Below, piece after piece: positions 1-8,796 of a DNA stretch of 64,000 nt. This DNA comes from Gigaspora margarita (lineage: Eukaryota > Glomeromycota > Glomeromycetes > Diversisporales > Gigasporaceae): contig WTPW01000424.1 in NCBI GenBank assembly GCA_009809945.1, positions 105,494 to 169,493 on the forward strand. Direction: 5' to 3'. Numbering within the stretch: the first letter of the stretch is position 1; each line of letters opens with the position of its first letter. A program made the translations under genes and the position numbers. The notes under the pieces are model-generated. The model was not told where the DNA came from. It searched no databases and saw only the letters and a list, made by a program, of their open reading frames with translations.

Positions 1-286
1 GGGCCTGTTCCAATATGTCAAAAGGGTTGGCGTGGGAAAATTTTGTGGGAGTTTGTTGATCGGGGTTTGTTGTTGTTGTGATTTCGGGGTCACGTGTTTG
101 TTGTTGAGTTTCTACCAGGGGTTCACTAGAATCGCCACTTTTTTGTAGTTGGGATGTGGGAGGAATTGTGTTTTTATTCACTTTTATCTTTTTAGTGGCT
201 CTTTCATTTTCAGTTGGTTGTTCGAGTGCTGCGGATGTAGATTCCTGTATTTCTATTAACATTGGGTCATTTTCGACTGTGTTCAT
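1..286 (-). CDS. N-terminal part of an unidentified ORF, probably LINE ORF1, running off the window
   Basis: Reading the minus strand from an ATG at 286 leftward gives 95 codons without a stop, continuing past position 1. It begins MNTVENDPMLIEIQ and contains ATKKIKVNKN and, near the edge, SHANPFDILEQA. The frame is open upstream of this ATG to a TAA near 374 with no earlier Met, so 286 is the chosen start. The peptide is rich in T, Q, N, E and P and looks disordered; no domain is visible in the part present. The position just inside a LINE-like 5' end suggests ORF1 of that LINE. Base composition is less AT-rich than the surroundings, as expected of coding sequence. A host gene N-terminus is the alternative. 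Confidence 0.5.
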   Translation of the reverse strand, partial: MNTVENDPMLIEIQESTSAALEQPTENERATKKIKVNKNTIPPTSQLQKSGDSSEPLVETQQQTRDPEITTTTNPDQQTPTKFSHANPFDILEQA

Positions 287-535
287 TGTGATGTCTCGTG
301 ATGCTTTGAGCAGCGTGGAGAAGGACGTCGGTGTTTCGTAGTTTCTTCTTGTTCTCTTCACTTTTGCTTGTTATTTATTTATTTATTTGGTTGGTTTATA
401 TGCTACAAGAGCAGCTACTGTATTATTTCTAGTGCCTGAAGGCCAATTTTTCGGTTTGGGGTTGCCTCCTTGTCTAAAGTTTTATCGTTTTTTGTTGTTT
501 ACTTAGTGATCTACAGATGTACCGGAAAGAGTTCC
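1..535 (-). mobile_element. 5' end of a second LINE copy, cut by the window edge
   Basis: On the minus strand this block starts with GGAACTCTTTC. The full LINE at 8797-18758 starts with the same 11 bases at its own 5' end (18758 downward). A T/G-rich leader of about 250 bp then leads into the ORF that starts at 286. The two leaders differ after the first dozen bases, so this would be another subfamily. No TSD can be read because the 3' end lies outside the window. Confidence 0.42.
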
Positions 536-599
536 AATTCAAAGATTATTTTATAATTTATTTATTTATTATGTTATCCTATTATATTATAACTACTAA

Positions 600-1051
600 A
601 AAAAATTACTAATCCCAAATCTAATTACTATATTAAGAAACTACTTTTTTATAAATCCCAAATCTAACTCTACTATGCTACCTGTCCTGACTCTAACTTT
701 ACTGTGCTATCTGTTTCAAGCCTAAAATCTACCATGCTATCCATCTCAAATTTAACTCTACTGAACTACTTGTCCCAAATCTAACTCTACCATATTACCT
801 ATTCCAAATCTAACTCTACCATGCTACCAATTGTTTAGTTGTATCTAAATTACCTTGTAATAAATTACTTTTAACTTTTTCCTGTTTAATTTCTTGAACT
901 AAATCAGCATTTTGTTCTTTTTAATTTTTTCGCAAAGTTTCTAAACGATTACTAGAAGGAAGAAAGTTCAAATAAACTTTTAACTGTCCTAAATCTAACT
1001 CTATCATACCATGTGAATCTAATTCTACTGTGCTACTTATCTTGAATCTAA
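600..1051. repeat. 29-bp minisatellite, first block
   Basis: Degenerate tandem copies of a unit close to CTACTGTGCTACTTGTCC + TGAATCTAATT. Spacing measured between two neighbouring units is 29 bp. The block is interrupted by non-repeat sequence at 829-986 and by a Harbinger-like element from 1052. Because 29 is not a multiple of 3, successive units change reading frame, so a coding role for the array itself is unlikely. Confidence 0.8.
829..986 (-). pseudogene. Coding remnant, probable coiled-coil protein fragment
   Basis: The minus strand reads as protein-like sequence with one stop: YLNFLPSSNRLETLRKN, stop, KEQNADLVQEIKQEKVKS, then NLLQGNLDTTKQLV. The K/E/Q-rich composition with regularly spaced leucines suggests a coiled coil. 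It is embedded in the minisatellite, which continues on both sides, so the array may have grown from the edge of a degraded gene. The family is not recognised. A chance open stretch is possible but the amino-acid composition argues against it. Confidence 0.3.
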
Positions 1052-1818
1052 GGGTATTCTCAAGCAGCTCTCTTAATGTGATCTGATAGTGATTGAAATG
1101 GTGCTTAATTATTACAATTGATTGTAATAATAATTGCAGTCATTGTTTGAGCAGACCATCTTTGTTTTACTGTATAATCGCTATGTCTTCAACAAACCAT
1201 AACAAAAAAAAAATAAAGATGACTATCCAACATACAAACATAGCCTTTTCTTTGGCAACACCCAACAAATAAATGTGGTTTTAGCAACTCCAAGTACCTT
1301 TTACAGACTTAATAAATGTTCATATGTTGTTATAGCAACAATATTTGCAGCTTTTTGTGTCTTTAGCTTCGAACAAGACCAATGCTAAAAATGACGAAGT
1401 ATTTATTAAAAAGTTTTTTAAAAAAAATAAAATAAATAAAAATAACAATAGATAAAAAAATATATATATATAGAATTACTGAATTTGACATAAAAGTTAG
1501 CAAGGTTTACTCTTTGGATTTCTTAGGATTTTTTTTATTAGCAATAAGAGTTTTGAATATTAAAACTAATGTAATAATTTTTTGACAATTGTAATTTCAC
1601 TGAAGATCCATAGCGTAAAACAAAGTGCTTGAACAACTTCTTTGTTTACTCTATTAATAAACAGTTTTGGCCAATAAGCATTAATTCTATGAAAAAAATG
1701 ATGGTCTGCGCCTCCAGACTTTTTTCAATGAAATGCCATCTTACTGGATTAGTTTTTTTGGCCCCGACTATTTAAAATTTTATTTCTGATCAATTAATTT
1801 AGGCGCTTGAGAACATCC
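1052..1818. mobile_element. Harbinger-like non-autonomous element, TSD TAA
   Basis: Left end GGGTATTCTCAAGC and right end GCTTGAGAACATCC are imperfect inverted repeats. The 3-bp flanks TAA (1049-1051 and 1819-1821) are direct copies. The element splits the 29-bp minisatellite exactly (TCTAA before, TAATTCTA after), which confirms the boundaries. The interior is AT-rich and shows no transposase frame. A 3-bp TTA/TAA duplication with G-rich ends fits PIF/Harbinger; the superfamily name is an inference. Confidence 0.7.
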
Positions 1819-2403
1819 TAATTCTATTGTACTACTTAACCTAAATCTAATTCTACTATTCTACTTGTTCAAAATCTACCATGCTGCTTGTTCTGAATCT
1901 AATTTTACTATGCTATTTGTCCTGAATCTAATTCTACTGTCCTACTTGTCCTTGTTCCGAATCTAATTCTACTGTGCTATTTATATCAAATCTAATTCCA
2001 TTATACTATTTATCCTGAATTCTACTGTGCTACTTGATCTGAATCTAATTCTACTATACTACTTGGTTTGAATCTAATTCTAACATGCTATTTGTTCCAA
2101 ATCTAATTCTACCATGCTACTTGTCTGAATCTAATTCTACTATGCTACTTGTTTCAAATCTAATTCTACTACTGCTTGCCCTAAATCTATTTCTACTGTG
2201 CTATTTGTTCTAGATCTAACTCTATCATGCTACTTGTTTCAAGCCTAACTCTACTGTGCTATTTGTTCCAAATATAACTACTGTGCTACTTGTTCTGAAT
2301 CTAACTACTGTGCTACTTGTTTCGAATCTAACTACTGCATTACTTGTTCTGAACATAACATGTTACTTGTCTCAAATCTAATTACCATGCTGCTTGTCCT
2401 GAC
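1819..2403. repeat. 29-bp minisatellite, second block
   Basis: Continuation of the array after the Harbinger-like insertion, about 20 units, with variable spacers (TTGTCC, TTGTTC, TTATAT) and conserved AATCTAATTCTAC cores. It ends where a hAT-like element inserted after GTCCTGAC. Confidence 0.8.
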
Positions 2404-2642
2404 TAGTGATACCACCGAAATTGATTTTTGAAAAAGGACTATTTCGTCTTCATTAGAGAAAATTAAAATTTTTTATAAGGAAGAGNAAATAAAATTTATA
2501 TAGATATGTTCCTTATAATTTCNTCTATTCAAAAAAAGTATCAAATAATTTCGTCTTTCAAGTAAAATAGGTCAAAAACAATTTCGTCTTTAAATTTTAA
2601 TTTCAGGTTTTCAAACCCGAAATGCTTTCGTCCTCATGTATA
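2404..2642. mobile_element. hAT-like MITE, 239 bp, copy 1
   Basis: Starts TAGTGATACC and ends CTCATGTATA. The 8-bp direct repeat GTCCTGAC flanks it (2396-2403 and 2643-2650). An inverted copy of identical length lies at 32697-32935 with its own 8-bp TSD, which fixes both ends. Inside are several TTTCGTCTTC-like words (four on this strand). There is no ORF. The two termini are unlike each other apart from the TA start, so this is not a symmetrical MITE. Confidence 0.8.
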
Positions 2643-2742
2643 GTCCTGACTAACTATTGTGCTACTTGTTTCAAATCTAACTACTGTACTACTTGTCCCA
2701 AAACTAACCACTATGCTACTTGTCCAGTTGCTAGTTATCATA
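2643..2742. repeat. 29-bp minisatellite, third block
   Basis: About three further units after the hAT-like insertion, ending near TTGTCCAGTTGCTAG. Confidence 0.7.
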
Positions 2743-3103
2743 TTACCAAAGATTGCTATAGATTTAATAATAAATTTATATAATGATCTGCATTATGCAT
2801 ATTGTTTACTTGTTTATATTTTTTTAACCAATCAAATCGAATATTCGCTATGCTAGTAAATCATTTAAAGTGCAATAATAAAAGTCGTAATTCTTTATAT
2901 AAACTACAATATTGTATTAGGAACTATATTTTTAATACCAATATTTAAAGATATTGTAAATTATTTTTTTGATTAAAAAATTTCTTTAAAATTCAATATT
3001 TTTAGCTTATAAGCAATATAAACTTTTTGTCTTATAATATAAAACTAAATAATTCAAAAATATAATTCTTGTTTTCAAATATTATCATACCAAATTTTAT
3101 TTA
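2743..3103. other. AT-rich stretch, nothing recognised
   Basis: Poly-purine/pyrimidine AT-rich sequence without an ORF longer than a few tens of codons and without repeats I could match elsewhere in the window. It ends in the left TSD of the SINE. Confidence 0.5.
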
Positions 3104-3444
3104 TTTATTTTTTTTATGTCAAAGTTTCTGTTCTGGAGAAAGGCTTTTATTCAAGTAAATCAGACCACGGGTGCCTCCAGGGGCACCCAGATATTTGTTA
3201 TATAGATAAGAGTACAACTAGCTACACGTACAACTTTTGGTTGTTTAATTTAAATAGTTCGCTCGAAGGTTTTACACTAGTTGCTATACCTGCAACCCAA
3301 CTAGGAGGTTATCTATTTAAACTCTCTGGTCCCTGCTCCTCCTGCCAGTTCTTCTTGTATCACTGGTACAGTCCTTCGTTATATAAGTCAGTCAAGACCA
3401 GTCTTAGATATATCACAGAATCCCCTTAGGACTAGTTTATTCTC
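3104..3444 (-). mobile_element. SINE family B, 5'-truncated copy
   Basis: Poly(T) at about 3104-3115 is the poly(A) tail of a minus-strand retroposon. A 15-bp TSD ACCAAATTTTATTTA lies at 3089-3103 and 3445-3459. The body matches the copies at 43186-44557 and 58261-59003 (shared words GAGAGTACAACTAGC-like, CCTGCAACCC-like, GTACAGTCC). No tRNA-like head is present, so the copy is truncated at its 5' end. An internal ORF in the plus orientation is a shadow with no family resemblance. Confidence 0.8.
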
Positions 3445-3885
3445 ACCAAATTTTATTTAAATATTTTAAATAATTAAACAAATAGATCAGAGATATATTT
3501 ATAGTAATTATTTAGACAAATTTGTCTGCAAACCTTTAAAAACTAAGGGATAGAATAGTTTTAATAAGTTATATAGAAATTAGTTTAAAAATTAGAAATT
3601 AATAAGAAAATTTTGTAATAACTATATGGAAAATTCTAGGTATCTCTAGCTAGAGATGCCTAGTTTATATATATCTGGCCCTTTAACCAATCAACAAATG
3701 AGAAAATCACATGACTAAGACTCATATGTATATCCGATTGCTGATGCAAGGTCGAACGATCTTACTTTGTATCACCAAGCCATTATCAGATGCTGCTAGA
3801 TAAGTGACACAAGATCATCTTTGATCTTTTGTTTGTTTTTTTTCACTATACTAATTTTTTTTTATTTAGCTTGTTTCGCAGTTGG

Positions 3886-4540
3886 TTTCATCGTTGGTGT
3901 TGTCGTTGGTATCGTCGTTGGTGCTACCATTGGTGCCGTAGTTGGTTAATGTTGCTGTTGTTGATTTCGCGCATAGTGCTTTTGGTCGTGTCTTTAGTCA
4001 TCGTTTGGCAGTGCCTTTGGTTATGCCTTTGGTTGTCGTTTGGTGGTGCCTTTGGTCGTGCCTTTGGTTGTCATTTGGTGGTGCTTTTGGTGGTCATTTG
4101 GTAGTGCATTTGGTTGTCGTTTGGCAGTATTTACGTGTACTTACATGTTGTCATTTGGTGGTGCCTTTGGTCATCGTTTGGTAGTACTTTTGGTCATGCC
4201 TTTGGTCGTCGTTTGGTGGCTATTTTTTTTTGTACTTTGGTTGTCGTTCTTGCAATGCTTTTCGTGTACTAACGTGTATTAACGTTTACTAATATGTACT
4301 ATATTTTGGTAGTGCCTTTGGTCGTTCTTTGGTCATATCTTTGGTCATCGTTTGGTAGTGCTTTTGGTCATGTCTTTGGTCATCGTTTGGTGGTGCCTTT
4401 GGTCATACCTTTGGTCATCGTTTGGTGGTGCCTTTGGTTGTGCCTTTGGTTGTCGTTTGGTGGTGCCTTTGGTCGCTACTTACATGTACTTATGTTTTAG
4501 TTTGGTGGTGCTTTTGGGTCATAGTTTGGTTTTAAATTTG
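3886..4540 (+). repeat. Minisatellite of TTTGGTNNTNCC-type 12-bp words
   Basis: Degenerate tandem array of 12-bp words alternating TTTGGTCATCGT, TTTGGTGGTGCC and TTTGGTTGTGCC. Several frames stay open for 60-90 codons only because the unit length is a multiple of 3, giving monotonous VVPLVVIWWCLW-type peptides. These are not genes. Confidence 0.85.
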
Positions 4541-4744
4541 TAAAAATTTTTATAAAATAAAATATCTAAATTGGGTAAAGGATAGAAATATAATTGGCTG
4601 ATTAATAAAATAGGAGGACAATACAATGAAGAGATTGAGCTATAGGTTAGCACTGTTATACTCAAACTACCTTTGAATCAGTTCGTTATAATAAATGTCT
4701 TATGTACTTCAGTATATGATAATACGAAAACGATTTGAAACGAT

Positions 4745-6310
4745 AACGTTTATTAAAATAATTAAAATAGAAGCTATGCCAATTTTTTTAAAAAATTTGA
4801 TCAAAGATAACTCCGCAACCAACTGAACAAATTCAGTAAAAATTTTTTTATTTGAATTCTATAGATTCATAGAATTCAAATAAAAAAATTTTTATCGAAT
4901 TTGATCAGGTAGTTGCAGAGATATCTTCAATCTAAGTTAGAGAAAAGTCAAAACATCTATCAAAATAGAAGTTACGCTGATTTTTATAAAAAATTTGAGC
5001 GAAGATATCTCTGCAACCTACTGACCGAATTCAATAAAAATTTTTTTATTTGAATTCTATGGATCCATAGAATTCGAATAAAAAATTTACATTAAATTTG
5101 GTCAGTTGGTTGCGGAGATATCTTCGCTCAAAGTTAGAGAAAAGTCAAACTGTCTATCAAAATAGAAGCTATGCTGATTTTTTTAAAAAAATTAAGCGAA
5201 GATATCTCCACAACCACCTGACCAAATTTGATAAAAATTTTTTTATTCGAATTCTATAGATCTATAAAATTCGCATAAAAAAATTTTCATCGAATTCAGT
5301 CAGTTGGTTGTGGAGATATCTTCGCTCAAAGTTAGAGAAAAGTCAAAACGTCTATCAAAATAGAAGCTATACTGATTTTTTTAAAAAATTTGAGTGAAGA
5401 TATCTTCGCAACCACCTGACCAAATTCGATAAAAATTTTTTTATTCGAATTCTATGGATCCATAGAATTCGAATAACAAAATTTTCATCAAATACATTAG
5501 TTGGTTGCGGAGATATCTTCGCTCAAAGTTAGAAAAAAGTCAAAATGTCTATCAAAATAGAAGCTATACCAATTTTTTTAAAAAATTTGAGCGAAGATAT
5601 CTTTGTAACCAACTGACCGAATTCGATGAAAATTTTTTTATTTAAATTCTATGGACCCCTAGAATTTGAATAAAAAAAATTTCATCAAATTCGGTCAGTT
5701 GGTTGCAGAGATATCTTTGCTCAAAGTTAGAGAAAAGTCAAAATGTCTATTAAAATAGAAGCTACGCTGATTTTTTTAAAAAATTTGAGCGAAGATATTT
5801 CCATAAACAACTGATCGAATTCGATGGAAATTTTTTTTATTCGAATTCTATGGTCCATAGAATTCGAAAAAAAATTTTTTATCAAATTTGGTCAGTTGGT
5901 TGCGGAGATATCTTCGCTAAAAGTTAGAGAAAAGTCAAACCGTCTATCAAAATAGAAGCTACGCCAATTTTTTTTAAAAAATTTGAGCGAAGATATCTTC
6001 GCAACCACCTGACCAAATTCGATGAAAATTTTTTTATTCGAATTCTATGGATCCATAGAATTCGAATAAAAAATTTTTTATCGAATTTGATCAGTTGGTT
6101 GCAGAGATATCTTCGATCAAATTTTTTAAAAAAACTGGTATAGCTTCTATTTTGATAGACATTTTGACTTTTCTCTAACTTTGAGTGAAGTTATCTCTAC
6201 AACACCTGACCAAACTCGATGAAAATTTTTTTATTTGAATTCTATGGATCCATAGAATTCAAATAAAAAAATTTTTGCCAAGTTTGGTCAGGTGGTTGTG
6301 GAGGTAACTT
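4745..6310. repeat. Tandem satellite of about 195-bp palindromic units
   Basis: About seven direct units start at roughly 4746, 4948, 5142, 5340, 5541, 5737 and 5936, each with AAAATAGAAGCTAYGC near its start; a final unit from about 6110 is inverted. Every unit is itself a hairpin: GCGAAGATATCTCCGCAACC, AAATTTTTTTATT, then an AATTCTATGGATCCATAGAATT-type centre (split here as AATTCTATGG / ATCCATAGAATT), then the reverse complement. Confidence 0.88.
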
Positions 6311-6559
6311 CGCCCAAAGGTTTAAAATTTTTTATTTTTCTTTTCTGTAAATCGTTCAACTGATGTCCAAGAGATCGTAATTCTGGGTTATACAAGAGTA
6401 GTTGACCTGTCTGGCATTCTTACACAATCGAGTAATCAACAAAATAGAGATCACGTGACTTTTTTTAATTTTAATTAGTTGAAAGGCCAGAGATATATAA
6501 TTATATATCTCTAGCTAGAGATGCCTAGAAGAACCCTAACTATATTAGTAATTAGTAAT

Positions 6560-6682
6560 TATAATATGCAAAATGATACACAATAACACATAGTGATACA
6601 TAGTAATGCATAGTAATATATAACAATGCATAGCAATGCATAACAATGCATAATAATGTATAATAATACATAGCAATACTTA
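6560..6682. repeat. Short tandem repeat, ATAGTAATGC type
   Basis: Roughly ten degenerate copies of a 10-bp word (CATAGTAATG, CATAACAATG, CATAGCAATG). Confidence 0.75.
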
Positions 6683-6692
6683 GCTTAATAAC

Positions 6693-6998
6693 TACTATAT
6701 ATTTCTAAAAAATAAGCTACCTTTTTGAAGCCAAAAATTACACAAAGAAACATGGAGTAGCTTATTTTTGAATTGTTGAATTTTTTGAAAAATTGAAAAA
6801 TGTACTAATAAAAAGTTGTTTCAAATGTATGAAATTTTTAATATAAGTGTATTATAATACTTTGAACAAGTTTACTTAATGGCACTTTTAAGATTTACTT
6901 AGTAAAATTTAAACTTTTATATATAGCAACTGCTAATGTGTTTTTTGATATTTTTAAAAAAAATCAGGAGAGTAGCTTATTTTTAGAAATATATAGTA
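6693..6998. mobile_element. Mariner-like MITE (AAAATAAGCTACC family)
   Basis: TIR TACTATATATTTCTAAAAA followed by AATAAGCTAC on the left, with the inverted version at 6970-6998. Flanking dinucleotide TA. The interior carries AACAAGTTTACTTAATGGC and the AGTAAAATTTAAAC words shared with the related copies at 21476-21788, 30901-31207 and 34033-34346. No coding capacity. Confidence 0.72.
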
Positions 6999-7458
6999 TA
7001 TAAACTCTTTATTTTTCTCTTAGTTTTAAATAAATCCAAACATTGTATTTTATATTTATTTTATTTCTCTTATCTTCTACTCATTATTAATAAACACTTG
7101 GGATTTTTAAGGTACAGATATCTTGGAATAGCCAGGACCCCGAATAATATATATATAGGTAAGGTGACTTTTAAAATTTTTATTAATTGCTATACACAAG
7201 ACTTTTTATAAGATCTGTACACAAAATATATCTTATATAAAAAAATTTAAAGAAAAATATACAAAATCAAATTCTAATCTCAATTATAGTATAAAATTTT
7301 ATATATCATATACAAAAAAAATCACAAGTAGCTTCTAATTTGGGCATTGCATTTATTTATTTGCATACTAATTATAATAAAATTTTTATACATACCTGAT
7401 TAATATGCGGAAATCAATTCTTCAAATAATAAATAAATAAGTATTTTAATTATTTCAT
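6999..7458. other. AT-rich stretch with an isolated Mutator-like end
   Basis: No gene seen. At 7135-7148 the word GGACCCCGAATAAT equals the terminus of the Mutator-like element at 34411-35043; no partner end was found nearby, so it looks like a solo or truncated terminus. Confidence 0.45.
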
Positions 7459-8796
7459 AATTTATACATGTAAAATAAAATTATAAGCAGATTTTACGTT
7501 CTGCGGGTCGATAGCATAGTGGTTATACTTCCAGGATACAAATTGAAGGTTGTCAGTTCAATTCTCTCTAGAGGCGTAATAGAAAAACTAGCCAGTTAGA
7601 GAACTGAAATACTATAGAAAAACAGGGACCCAGGATGTCTACGAACGGACTTAATTGAGCAGTTGCCGTTATCAAATCTGTGGCAGTGAAATGAAATATA
7701 CTAGAACCTGATTTGGAATAACTGAAGTCACAAGATGTATTAAGAGGTTGAAGTCTAAAAAGGATACTTCAAGAACTTGTGGCAACTATCTTCCTAACTG
7801 CGACCATTTGTTCCAATAATCGACTGGCATATCAATCCCTAGCGGAGGTTATTGGGAGAGTAATGTTCGGTGCTGCGTCCATACTTGGGCATCATTAAGA
7901 TAGCTAGTAATTGTCTAGTCATAGTAATTAATGTAATTGTATGGTTGCCCTTGAGCAGCATTATGAAATAAGTTAATAAAACTAGCGCAAAGGACGCTTA
8001 AAATAAAAAAAAAACAAAAAAAATATAAGCAGATTTTACTTTTTTTATTATATTTTTAAGATAACCCATTTATTTTACAATTATTTACGATAAATTGTAT
8101 TAGTTACCTAAAAACTTCCATTAAGTAATCTCAAAAAGAATATTTTTGACTTATAAAATCTCAATTTTTATGAAAAAATATTGAAAACTCATGGAGAAAT
8201 TAACAATTTTGTAAATTTAAATTTTACGTTTTTGCTAATTTTTTGTTTGATTCTAGAAGGACTTTTGCTAAAAATAAGATCAAAAGTGCTACTAAGTAAG
8301 TTTAATGCTGTGGTATTTATGAGTCTACTAAAAAATTTCAGCTTATTTGATCAAATATTGATAAAGATATTTAGATTTTTTATTAGGACATTTTTTTGGG
8401 TATTTCATGATGAAAAGGACTAAAAAAATCATGATACCTAGCCTGATTTTCACAAGTTCAAATGAAACAAGTTACTGCGCATTAACAAAAATAATAAAGA
8501 ATTGATTAAAGGGTTGCTTTCTGAAATTTTATGTTATTTGGTTAAATATTCATTCCAGAATGGCTTTTTTTCATTCGAAAACATCCTTAATTTTTTAAAA
8601 ATCTCTTTTATACATACGTTTTAAAATGTTTTTGACTGTAGCGAAAAATTTTACTAAGAAAATAACAAAACTTGTCTTAAGAAAGTCATGTTTTCTTGAA
8701 CCAAAGAACAACTTTACTTAAAAGCTCAAAGTTGAATCTGTTAAAAAATTTAGCATAAAACATAATTTTTCAACTGACAAACTTTTATATTTAATT
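7459..8796. repeat. Dispersed repeat R, copy 1
   Basis: Aligns by eye over nearly its whole length with 18774-22296 and 31418-32214. Shared words include ATAACCYATTTATTTTAC, AAAAACTTCCATTAAGTAA, GATTCTAGAAGGACTT, GTGCTACTAAGTAAG and CAACTGACAAACTTTTAT. It ends at the left TSD of the LINE. A SINE interrupts it at 7498-8023. The frame at 8181-8423 is AT-rich and not conserved in the other copies, so it is not called as a gene. The repeat type is unknown; no TIR or LTR was recognised. Confidence 0.7.
7498..8023 (+). mobile_element. SINE family A, full copy with tRNA-like head
   Basis: A 16-bp TSD TATAAGCAGATTTTAC flanks it perfectly (7482-7497 and 8024-8039). The head GCGGGTCGATAGCATAGTGG with GTTA resembles a pol III A box, and GTTCAATTCTC at 7556-7566 a B box, at tRNA spacing. 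The tail is A-rich (AAATAAAAAAAAAACAAAA). The head is shared with the copy at 24279-24978 but the bodies differ. Transcription would be by RNA polymerase III and mobilisation by a LINE; both are family knowledge, not shown here. Confidence 0.85.

Larger units (their letters stand above)
3636..6528. mobile_element. Composite TIR element packed with satellites
   Basis: The ends are inverted copies: CTAGGTATCTCTAGCTAGAG on the left and its near-complement ending GAGATGCCTAG on the right, each followed inward by a TATATCTCTGGCC-like block. The interior holds a GGTTGTCG-type minisatellite and a 195-bp palindromic satellite and no transposase. The TSD could not be resolved, so the superfamily is not assigned. 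Confidence 0.55.

Noticed and set aside
1685-1770. Tc1 transposase tail in the element at 1052-1818
   Set aside because: TCTGCGCCTCCAGAC superficially recalls Tc1 ends, but no D-D-E context is readable and the TSD is TAA rather than only TA.
3829-4543. Several overlapping plus-strand ORFs with VVPLVVIWWCLW repeats
   Set aside because: They are produced by a 12-bp minisatellite in all frames; the composition is monotonous and no start context or family exists.
4745-6310. CRISPR-like array
   Set aside because: Units are contiguous palindromes without unique spacers, and the organism is eukaryotic.
7501-7575. Functional tRNA gene
   Set aside because: A and B boxes are present, but the cloverleaf pairing is poor and a body, poly(A) tail and 16-bp TSD follow, so it is a SINE head. 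The same reasoning applies at 24284-24355 and 58931-59003.
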